A stretch of 64,000 nucleotides of DNA from Limonium bicolor (Eukaryota; Streptophyta; Magnoliopsida; Caryophyllales; Plumbaginaceae), in assembly GCA_023374045.1 (NCBI GenBank), contig CM041780.1:91291627-91355626 (forward strand), written 5' to 3'. This document shows, one piece after another, positions 38,062 to 48,139 of this stretch. Under the pieces are notes generated by a model. It was not told the origin of the DNA and made no database searches. It saw only the letters and a list, made by a program, of their open reading frames with translations. Every line of letters starts with the position of its first letter. Position 1 is the stretch's first letter. Made by a program: the position numbers and the translations under genes.

Positions 38062-38391
38062 GCTGTGGAAACGATCACCCTGGTGTAGACTGCTCAGGCA
38101 AGAAGGTTGAGTGCCACTACTGCAAGAAGGAGGGCCACAGAGAGTACGAGTGCTTTTCCAACCCCGGAAGTCGGGTGTACAAGGGATCCAGAGATACTTC
38201 AAGGACCCCAGCTATCGAGGCAAGCGGATCACGAGGAGGCCAAGCGCCACAGAACAACACCTACACTAGAGGACCGGCAGGACAACCATCTGCAACTGCA
38301 CAGCAGAAAGGCAAGGAGGTTGTTCCAAGCCGAAACACCCTTTACTCAGCGAGAGCTTCGGGCGCTAAGACTAGCACTCAGCGCGATACCG
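38062..38391 (+). pseudogene. Chromovirus D gag, 3' part with zinc knuckles
   Basis: Resumes gag after element B. Two zinc-binding clusters are visible: a CG-x-DHPGVDC-type block at 38063-38092 and a classical CCHC knuckle C-x2-C-x4-H-x4-C at 38113-38154. A Gly/Ser/Gln/Lys-rich tail follows. Without splicing the frame ends at TAA 38406-38408. With the predicted intron at 38392 it would instead run into the AlkB frame. No internal stop in this part. Confidence 0.8.
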
Positions 38392-38524
38392 GTAAGCCTG
38401 AAACCTAAACCAAAAGCTTGATGCATGAATGTGTGTTTACAGTTATCAAGCGATGAAACTTGTATATGTTTGGTGCGAATCAAAATCTAGAGAACCCTAA
38501 CTTAGGAAACCTCTCACCTAATAG
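38392..38524 (+). other. Predicted intron 3 joining gag to AlkB (133 nt)
   Basis: Donor GTAAGC (38392), acceptor CCTAATAG (38524), branch-like CCCTAAC about 24 nt upstream of the acceptor, A/T-rich, stops in all frames. Exact removal places the gag tail in frame with the open stretch leading to the AlkB ATG at 38554. An alternative acceptor TTTACAG at 38442 would meet a stop at once. Prediction only. Confidence 0.5.
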
Positions 38525-38553
38525 GACACTTCGACATTTGTTACCCCTTACCT

Positions 38554-39264
38554 ATGAGACCGAGATCACCTGAACCTTTGAGCGAAGGTCGGGAATATCC
38601 AGATGAAGAATACCAAGTACTTCGACCCGACATGATTCTACTCAAGCAATACCTAACCCTAGATGAACAAATAGCCATTGTAAATGAATGTAGAACTTTG
38701 GGAATAGGCCTTGGAGGATTTTACACTCCAGGATACGAGAGCGGGTCAAAACTTAAATTATATATGATGTGCATGGGTAAGGATTGGGGTCCACAAACTA
38801 GGTTGTATGGAGAGGTAAGAAAGGTAGATGGAGCACGAGTTCCTAGGATACCCAACATTTTTCAAACCTTGGTGACGAAAGCGGTCAAGATTGCACAACA
38901 ATTAGAAACAAACCCCATACCAGACATGAAAGCCAACGTTTGCATTACGAACTTCTATAAGAAAGGGGGAAAACTTGGGTTACACCAGGACCGAGACGAG
39001 ACGTCCGAGTCAATTACCAAAGGGATACCAGTGGTATCATTCTCCATTGGAGATGATGCAGAATTTCTATACGGTGACCAGAAGAGGATGGACAAGGCGA
39101 GTAAGATTGTTTTGAAGTCAGGGGACGTGTTGATATTTGGTGGAGAATCCAGACTAGTGTACCATGGGATTAAGGGCATTAAGTTGAACACTGCCCCATC
39201 GACCTTAGTAAACACTACCCATCTGAAACCCGGACGGTTAAATTTGACGTTTAGACAATATTGA
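38554..39264 (+). CDS. AlkB-family Fe(II)/2-oxoglutarate dioxygenase in a retrotransposon
   Basis: 236 residues, uninterrupted. The double-stranded beta-helix dioxygenase core covers about residues 60-236. Visible ligands: H144 and D146 (H-x-D in LGLHQDRDE), H204 (VYHG) for iron, R228 for 2-oxoglutarate and R234 of the R-x5-R signature near the C-terminus; the NFY strand (133-135) and SFSIGDDAEFLYGD strand (162-175) fit the family. Family members oxidatively remove alkyl or methyl groups from nucleic-acid bases. It most resembles plant nuclear-gene AlkB homologues, not the shorter domain in flexiviruses, from what I can recall of both. It is intronless and lies between D gag and protease; the frame is open upstream to 38506, allowing an in-frame spliced fusion to gag. 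Alternative: a host retrocopy that landed in D. No flanking poly(A) or duplication is visible. Confidence 0.9.
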   Translation: MRPRSPEPLSEGREYPDEEYQVLRPDMILLKQYLTLDEQIAIVNECRTLGIGLGGFYTPGYESGSKLKLYMMCMGKDWGPQTRLYGEVRKVDGARVPRIPNIFQTLVTKAVKIAQQLETNPIPDMKANVCITNFYKKGGKLGLHQDRDETSESITKGIPVVSFSIGDDAEFLYGDQKRMDKASKIVLKSGDVLIFGGESRLVYHGIKGIKLNTAPSTLVNTTHLKPGRLNLTFRQY

Positions 39265-39900
39265 TGTAATTATGGAGATTGTATGTAAGAATCATTGGAT
39301 TAATGAATGGTATTTTAATTCCTTTGAGACGTACGCCCCAACCTCACTATCTTACGAATTGTTAACCCCAGGCCACAAGTCCAATGAGGGAGTTGTTCTG
39401 AATGTGTTAGACAAGACCGAGGCCAAGGATAAGGGAAATGTCATCATGGGAACCTTCACTGTAAATGGCGTGAGTGCATCGATACTATTCGATTCAGTGG
39501 TGTTTCACTCTTTCATATCCTCTGCCTTGGCAAGGAAGTTAGAGACAACCCCTGATCCTCTCTCAGATTCCTAGTCACACTACCGACGAAGGAGAGAGTG
39601 AGGTGCACGAAACTTCACACGGGACTCCAGATTAATATCATGACTAAAGTTTTTCACGCAGACCTGATTGAGCTTGATAATTTGGGCTTCGACATCATCA
39701 TTGGCATGGATTGGCTACAGAAGTATGAGGGGCGACTACATTGCGCAGAGCACAGACTACTACTGAAGAGCCCAAAGGGCAAGACAGTCTCCTATCGTAG
39801 TACTCCTAGAGAGCCGACTTTCAAGCTAGTATTTGCTATAACATTGATGAAGAAGATCAAGAAGGGCAACCAGTCTACTTATGCTATGTCCAGGACATGA
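39265..39900 (+). pseudogene. Chromovirus D protease region
   Basis: After the AlkB stop, a linker leads to an aspartic-protease-like domain (about 39418-39760): VIMGTFTVNGVSASILFDS, then an IIIGMDWL motif near 39692-39715. The active-site triad usually D-S/T-G-A reads D-S-V-V here, so the catalytic loop is damaged. A frame change occurs near 39566 (a stop follows at 39572) and another near 39870 before the RT frame. Family role: cleavage of the Gag-Pol polyprotein. Confidence 0.8.
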
Positions 39901-42743
39901 GGCAGGAAGAACAGACAAGATCAGACATACCAGTTGTATCAGATTTCTCTGATTTATTTCCTGAAGAATTACCAGGGATGCCACCCAAGTAAGATGTTAA
40001 GTTCTCCATCGATTTGATACCAGACACGGGGCCTATTGCCAAGGCACCTTATCGAATGGCACCAGCAGAGATGAAGGAATTGAAGATCCAGCTAGAGGAT
40101 CTTCTTGATAAGGGTTTTATCAGACCGAGTGCATCGCCATGGGGAGCACCACTGTTTGTAAAGAAGAAAGATGGTAGCATGTGACTCTGCATTGACTACC
40201 GGGAGCTTAATGTAGTAACAGTAAAGAATAAGTACCCTTTACCACGGATCGACGACCTGTTCGACCAATTGAGAGGTGCTACAGTCTTCTCAAAGATTGA
40301 CCTTAGATCAGGATACCATCAGATACGAATAACAGATGGGGATATAGAGAAGACAGCTTTCTGAACATGCTATGGGCACTATGAGTTCACAGTAATGCCA
40401 TTTGGCTTATCGAACGCCCCAGCAATATTTATGGACCTCATGAACCGATTATTCAGAGGACAGTTAGACTCATCAGTGGTTGTGTTTATTGACAACATCC
40501 TAGTCTATTCCAAGACTAAGGATGAGCACGAGGTGCATGTGAGGCAAGTTTTACAGATCATGAGAGAGAACCAACTATATGCCAAGCTTTCAAAGTGTGA
40601 ATTCTGGTTAGACAGTGTAGCTTTTCTAGGGCATGTGATATCTGCCAACGATATATCTGTTGACCTTGCAAAGATCAAGGCAGCTAAGACTTGGCCCAGA
40701 CCGAAGACAGTGACAGATATCCGTAGCTTCTTGGGATTAGCTGGTTACTACCGAAGATTTGTCCAAGACTTCTCCAAACTGGCGAAACCAATGACTAGTC
40801 TGATGAAGAAGGATGTTCCATTTGTATGGACCAAGGATTGCCAGCGTTCCTTTCGGACACTAAAGGATCTACTAACGTCGGCGCCCATACTCACCATTCC
40901 AGAGGGGATCGACGGGTTTGAAGTATATTGTGATGCCTCAGGCACAGGGATAGGGTGTGTACTCATGCAGCATGACAAGGTTGTTGCTTATGCATCACGT
41001 CAACTGAAGAAACATGAAGAGAACTACCCGACACATGATTTAGAATTGGGAGCAGTAGTGTTTGCACTAAAAATCTGGCGCCACTACTTGTATGGAGTTA
41101 TAGTTACCGTTTACTCAGATCATAAGAGCCTTCAGCATCTATTCACTCAGAAGGAGCTAAACATGAGACAAAGGCGATGGGTCGAGTTTCTAAAGGACTA
41201 CGACATCGACCTCAGGTACAAGGAGGGCAAGGCAAATGTCGTTGTTGACGCCCTGAGCCGTAAAGCTCATTCCTTATTTGCTATGACAGGTGATAGCAGT
41301 CTTATCGAGGAAGTACGTTGTGCTCAGGATAATGACCAGTACATGCAGACTATTAAGCAGCAGATAGCTGACGGTATTTTTAAGAGACAGAAGTACAATT
41401 TTGTACTCAGTGAAGATGGGTTAATCAGACTAAATGGTCGTTTGTGCATACCAGAGTCCAGCCCTGACTTGAAGGAGAAAATATTACAGGAAGCTCATTG
41501 CTCTTCCTTATCAGTACATCCAGGGTCATCCAAGATGTACAAGGATTTGAAGTTACATTTCTGGTGGAGTGGTATGAAAAAGGATGTTGCGGAGTTTGTG
41601 GCAAGATGTATGACTTGTCAGAAAGTAAAGTTTGAGCACCGGAGACCCGGCAGGTTAGTACAGCCGATCCCCATCCCATATTGGAAGTTCAAAGACATAT
41701 CCATGGACTTCGTAGTCGGTCTTCCACCGACCAGAGGAGGTGCAAACATGATATGGGTCATCGTCGACAGACTGACGAAGGTAGCAAGGTTTATTCCTAT
41801 CAAGGACACTTGGAAAGTCCCCAAGTTGGCGGACCTCTTCCAGAAAGAGATCATTAGACACCACGGTGTACCTAAGTCAATTGTGTCAGATAGAGATTCC
41901 AGATTTCTCTCCAGATTTTGGCAACAAGTACAGGAGGCATTGGGTACGAAGCTGAAGCTAAGTACCACCTTCCACCCACAAACAAACGGTTATTGTGAAC
42001 GAACCATTCAGACATTAAAGGACATGCTTAGAGCTTGTGCCTTAGATTTCCAGGAAAGCTGGATAGACCGTCTACACCTGATCGAGTTTGCGTACAATAA
42101 CAACTATCATGCATCCATTCATATGCCACCATTTCAGGCATTGTATGGCAGGACTTGTAGGACACCTCTTTATTGGGACGAGGCCAGTGAGAATACCATC
42201 TTAGGGCCGGAGTACCTAGACCAGATGAAGGAGGATATTGTGCAGATACGCAAGAACATGAAGACAGCCCAGGACAGGCAGAAGTCATATGCTGACGTCC
42301 GGAGGAGAGACCTCGAGTTCGTAGTAGGCGATCGAGTCTTCCTTAGAGTATCACCAATGAAAGGAGTTTCCAGATTTGGGCAGAAGGGCAAGCTTAGCCC
42401 GAAATATGTAGGACCGTACCTTATCACGGAGTGAGTGGGCCCATTAGCCTACAGATTAGACTTACCTGAGGGGCCTGGGAGAGTGCACAATGTGTTCCAT
42501 ATTTCTCAGCTAAAGCAGTATGTGCCTCACCCATCGCATATTTTAGAGCCTGAGACACTCGAGTTAGATCCTATGCTTAAATATGAGGAGACCCCAGTTT
42601 GTATTTTAGACTCCAAGACTAGGGAGACCAGGCACAAGACCATTAAGATGGTCAAGGTTCTATGGTCAAACCACAATATTGAGGAGGCGACATGGGAGTT
42701 AGAGGACTCCATGCGAGACAAGTATCCAAAAATTTTCCTTTAG
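39901..42743 (+). pseudogene. Chromovirus D pol: RT, RNase H, integrase, chromodomain
   Basis: Reverse transcriptase from about 39930 (PEELPGMPP block), RNase H from about 40915, integrase HHCC zinc domain near 41500-41620, integrase core with D (SMDFVVG), D (VSDRDSRF) and E (CERTIQTL) present, then a C-terminal chromodomain (about 42590-42740), which in chromoviruses guides integration to marked chromatin. In-frame stops: TAA 39990, TGA 40182, TGA 40362, TGA 42432; each TGA sits where Arg is usual. The RT active-site motif reads IDN instead of the usual DD (codons at 40491-40496), a catalytic loss. 679 residues are open between 40395 and 42434. Confidence 0.92.
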
Positions 42744-43216
42744 TGTGTATACTTGTGGGGGTACGTGGGCGTAACCCTTTTTAAGGGGGGTAGAACACCA
42801 CATGCGACTTGCATATTTGCAGTCTAGATAATGTATGTGTATGCAGAGCATACTGGTTTTGGTTTTGTGTTTGGTTATTGCGCATGTGTGCACTTGATTG
42901 AATGTTAGTAATTCTATGTAACACTTGAATGGTTATTGATGTGTTCTATATGACACTTGGATGATTATAAAAGTACACTTATTTACAGTATCTATCAGAG
43001 TATTGATGTTATATTACATTGATTGTCATGAGCAAAGGTTATGTGTATGTATGAGTTGCATACGCTCGGATGACTGGTGGAATGTAGAAGTATCAATATG
43101 GCATTGACACCCAGGGATGATAAGTATGTAGTGAATAGATATGAGGAACTTGATTCCATAGGATGAGTAAGTAGAAGTTGTGACTTCGGGATGAAGTCAT
43201 TTTAAGGGGAGTAGAC
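42744..43216 (+). promoter_or_regulatory. D 3' untranslated region with two polypurine tracts
   Basis: Two purine blocks: ttaaggggggtag (about 42781-42793), preceded by a pyrimidine run that can pair with it, and tttaaggggagtagac (43201-43216) directly before the 3' LTR. Only the second can define the LTR edge. The first block and its flank are shared with element B near 32270-32300. Confidence 0.75.
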
Positions 43217-46200
43217 TGAAATACCCCTAACCATTAAATAATTAAATAATGGAAATAATTATTATTTGGGGAATTATGAAACCCTGAGAAAATATATAAA
43301 CACTTAGACGTTAAAAACGCACCGAAACTCCTTAAGGTCAACAACGTGCGTTAAGCCGGACCTTAAGCTAACTATGATATATAAACTATAAAACTCATAC
43401 CAAGTCAATTAAGGATCATTATATGACCTTTAAAATATAGGACCCTAGCTAGAACAGAATAAAAGTACAAAATACCCGGGAGAGTCAACACACCTCCCTT
43501 AAAGCCCGGAAACACCCGAAAATACTTTATAAGATGAAATAAAGCATAACACTTCATTAAAAATGCGCCATAACACTTTGTTAAACATTTAAGATGAAGT
43601 CATCATGCTAAATTCTCAATTAAACGCAAAGTGCTCGGAGGTACCCGTTGGGGGCCCCATAAACCCCCGGGAATGCCCCGGAGAGGTGCCGAAGTGGCAC
43701 GAACTCCTATATAAATCATCCTTAGAGTTCCTATCATCATTATTCATCATTCTAAAGAGAATTCTCGAGCTACCTTTTCAAAAATACACAAAGTGCTTGG
43801 GGGAAATTCTTAACGCTCCTGTTTTGCCCCGGGAGTGTCCCGGTAGCCCGGGAATTGTGTCATGAGTTACTATAACCCCATATAACTCAATGTAACACCT
43901 TAATATATCATTATTGACCATAAAAAATGTTTATAAACACTTGGAACTCGTAGCGACAACTTATTTTCCAAAATATCCTTAAAGCACAAAAACGCACTTT
44001 CGGGTGCCACAAAAACGCGTTCTACGCTATTACCTTGAAGTTTTTGAGGAGCCACGAGTTGGGAATATTAAATGGGGATGAATTGAACATCTAAATCAAT
44101 AAAATCCAGTGCTAAAATCTTAGCACAAGTAGGGCCGAAATTGAGATCAAAAAGTACTAAAAATTCAGCATTTTACCTTAGAAACTTTCATCTTTTACCT
44201 TGGTATAAATGTACCAAATAAATATTGTGACTTATAACATGTTACAATATGATCTTAATTTAATATAATGTGACAAAGACCAAGATAAAAATCAGTCCCA
44301 CATGGTCACACAAGGGGCCGTTTTTTAGGGTGTATTTGACATGCTTTTAGCTTAATAAAATGTCTTATGAGATGATGAATCACCCTTCCAATACCATGTG
44401 ACATTATAACAAAATAATCTCAGTCCAAAGTGGCCTCTCATTGCCGAAAACCTGTAGGAAACAACAAGGAAGATTAGTTTAGGAAAAAAAATGGAAATTA
44501 AAATACATAAAGTTAAATCCTAGATCTTCTTTAGTCACATGTATATATTAGTCTAATACATGACAATGAAGCAGCTCATTCTCTATCCTAATGTGCCGAA
44601 AATAAGCAAGGGAAAAGGGAGTTTGATTGTCTTATAAAAATCAAAGAAAGACATCTACCTAATTAAGCTTAGTTCATTGTCTTAAATAAACAAAAATCAA
44701 ATGGCTAGCTACATCACATTGTTGTAAGCCTACAAGAGAACAAGACAACATTAGCATGGGTAATTCAACATAGAAAATGCAAAAGAAATACCTTACCTAA
44801 TTTCCTAGTATTCTTGCCTTGTCACCTTGTTTCAAGTGGCACAACAAAGTCATCCTCTTTTCCTTGTCATAGCCGAAAGTAGTAGTCAATTGAGACACCT
44901 TATGGAGCCAAGAGCCAAGCAAATAAACTAAGGAAAAGTTTAGCCAACTTTGACATTGTTGTCAAGATTCCTTCATTTTCATTCTTTTAATCTCGTACGT
45001 GAGCTAGCATTCCCTTTTGCTCATTCCTTAGCTGATTTGGTAAGGCTCTCTTCCCTCTCTCTTTTCTTTCTTCCTTAGTTAACTTCTTCTTGAGAGATTC
45101 AAGCTCCATTGATGGAGATTTAACCTTAAACTCCATTTTTGTGTCAAATTCCTAGCAACTTCCATCAAGTGTTGAAGCAAAATTCATCTTAGTTCTAAGG
45201 CAAGAATTCGGCTACATAGAAACACCAAGGGAGTCACCTTGATTCAACAACAACTCAAGGATAAAACAAGATCAAGTTAAGGTATAGTTCTTGTTTGAAA
45301 ATCCTAGTAAATACCTAAGCTCATGTCCGAAAAAATCTAGCTTCTAAATCAATGTTCTCTTCATCATTTCATGAAGGAAACTTGGATCTCCAATCATCCT
45401 AAGGTGTACCAAAAATTCCTTGACAAAAATACCTAAGGTAAACTCTTGTAAACTACTCCAAATCTTACTTAGAAATCCTTGTTAGAAGTCTTACACTTGG
45501 ATCTCCTAAACCTATGTATGGAGGCCGAAAATTCTACACCAAGATACCATTGGAGGAGCTTGGTACAAAACTTATGTACAAACCTTAGATAAATTAAGGC
45601 CGAAAACTATAGGTTGTATTACCAAGAAAATAACTTACAATATACAAGGTAAGATTATTACCTTAAGATATAAATTTTGTGTCACAAAATTAAATTATGA
45701 TACATAAACATTTAGGCTGAATTATATAGGAGCTAAATGCTTAATTTTGAGCTTATAATCATCCTAAGTCATTAACATAATTTTTAGAAGTGTTATATGG
45801 CTTATATACATTTATATATACTTATTATAAGATATAAATCAAGTTTTGAAACCATATGGTAAAATATTGTTACAACCGAGAATAAAATGTTTTACTTGGT
45901 GATTTTTGAAGAATATAAGTATATTAGCTTATATTATTAATTTTGGGAATATTAAAAATAGCTACAAGTATTTAAAAGGCTAGCTTATTAAGTTATGTGG
46001 CTAAAATGTAAATTTTGAAAAGTATAGGGTACTATATATAATTGCCGAGAGTTAAAGGATGTGTTTGGCATAATGATGATATAATATAAGGTAGGAATTA
46101 ATATTATGAATTTTGGTTAAATTAAACTAGTGTTTAAGTGTTAAAATAACATTTTATAAAGTTTTAGGGCTATTTGGTAATTTCTGGAAAATATAGTGTA

Positions 46201-46461
46201 AAACCGAATTACATATGATTTTTTGGGTATATTAAAGTATTAATTATGAAATTAGGCTTTGGTCAAAGTGTTGACCAAAAACTTTGGGTTAAAATGATTT
46301 ATGACATAAAATATTAAGTTTATAAAAGTTATGGGGTGAAAATGTAATTTATAAAAGTTGATGTGTAAAACCGATTTATATATAGGGCGGAAACATAAAT
46401 TAAAGAAAGATGTGGGTCATTTCGGTATTTAAGGGAATTAAATATTAAAACTATAGTTTAT

Positions 46462-48139
46462 TGATGGAGAAATATGTGACTACTTCTTCCACATAGGCAG
46501 TGTACCTAATCGTTTTGCGGGATAGTGGATTCGTGGGGTTGTCGTACTCTTGGGGACCTCGCTGTGGATAACTGACAGTGGATTAAATTTACTGAGACTT
46601 CTAGTAAACAGATTTTATCATTTTTTTAAGGAGAAGAAATAATCGAAAATCCTAACCTGAATAAAAACAAAATAATATAAACAATATTTTTGTCTTTTAA
46701 GAAAGCATCCCGGGTTAGTTCTGCTCACCTATTTTATCAATTATATTAATATAAACTTTACCACTTAAGTAATAAACTCAGAAACTATAAGTAATTCGTT
46801 GACGACTAAATCTAACGAACCCTAACCAGTTGCTAGAACTAGCAGCAGACTAATGCTCTAATCCGGACACAACCAATCGCATAAAGAACAGCTTCTATTT
46901 GAGACTAATTAACCTATAGGCCGGATCAGGCTTCTAGCTGTTAATCCGGTTTAATTCCTATGTCTTGTTTACTATCTCAGCTCTCGCGTGTTGATTAGAA
47001 AACTACAAATATTGCTTTAATAATTGATCAGAGAATTAAAGCAGATCAAGAACTGGAATTAAACTACTACTTTAGATAAAATCATAGTGGAAAGCTTAAC
47101 ATAACATAATTATATAAAATAGGCTCGCATCCCAAACCTGGGAGGGCTTAAGTTTATTAATTAAACATAACTATATATAAACAACGTTTAAACAAAATAA
47201 GAGAAGGTAGAGAAACTCCAGCTAGCAAGTTGACTCTGAATCCTAGCTCCGCCTCTGTATCCACGTCGTCCGTAATAATAATACTAATTAATGGCAGTGA
47301 TGTGGTGTGGTGGAAAAACAAATTAAAATGGAGAAAACGGGGAGAATAGATATGGTCGTGGTCGTTTGTGGTGAGCGAGCGTGGTGAGTGGGTGCTGTGA
47401 GCAGATGGTGAACGAGTGAGTGAACTTTGGATTTTTAAGAAGGGATGATTAATAATGAAGAGAGCGTAGTTTATTTATAGGAAAGGAGATAAGAAGCAAC
47501 AACGGAGCAGGCGGTGCAGTTGGTGAGCAGATCGTGGAGATTTGCAGTCAGAGAGCAGCGGCGTCACGCGTGAGTAAATTAGGCGGCGTCTGTAATTAAT
47601 GAGGGAGCAGTTCGAGTGCGGCGCCGCGGAAGAAGGAAAAACGGAGAAGAAAACACTGAATTGGTCTCGTCTGCTCGCGCCTCTGTGTCGTGTCCGCTCG
47701 ATAACAGGCGGACTCCCCTGTCCACTCTTGTCCGCTCGATAACAGGCGGACTCCTCTGTCCCGTCCGCCTCCTGTGTCCGCGCCTTATTAGGCGGACGCG
47801 CCTCTCTAGTCCGCGCGATAACAGGCGGTACTCACACAGCTTGTCCGCCCAGGCGGACTATATATTTATCTGTATATTATAATTATTACTGCAATCTTCA
47901 ACCGGCTCCAGATTCTTCGTTATAAGTCTGTTTTCCGAGCCGTTTGCTGCGTTGGAAAGCTCATGAGATCATCTATCCATTAATATGGCTTTTTCCTACA
48001 TTTAATACATAAAATATATCAATTCACATCAAAACATAAATCTAAGGAAAAGCATATGATAAGTGAGAAATACGATACAAATTGCTATGAAAATAGGAAG
48101 AATTAAAGCCCTAAAAGTAGATGTATTTCTCGCTTATCA
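46462..48139 (-). mobile_element. Solo LTR E of a Tat/Athila-like element
   Basis: 1678 bp with TG...CA ends (minus strand starts TGATAAGCGAGAAA), flanked by the 5-bp duplication tttat (46457-46461 and 48140-48144). The D 5' LTR shows the empty site near 21207. No interior sequence or second LTR, so it is best read as a solo LTR left by recombination. The lineage is inferred from the LTR start and the block near 46500-46570 that resembles Tat LTR ends. Confidence 0.85.
47692..47858. repeat. Hairpin array GTCCGC/GCGGAC in E
   Basis: Four to five hairpins. Three have GTCCGC or GTCCGCG arms around a tcgataaca-type loop; one has a different loop with extra paired bases (gccttattaggc); the last is reduced to GTCCGCC-CA-GGCGGAC. 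Spacing is irregular, about 40 bp. Confidence 0.8.

Noticed and set aside
38107..38421. Overlapping 104-aa + strand frame
   Set aside because: Shadow of the gag zinc-knuckle frame, which has the conserved cysteines and histidine.
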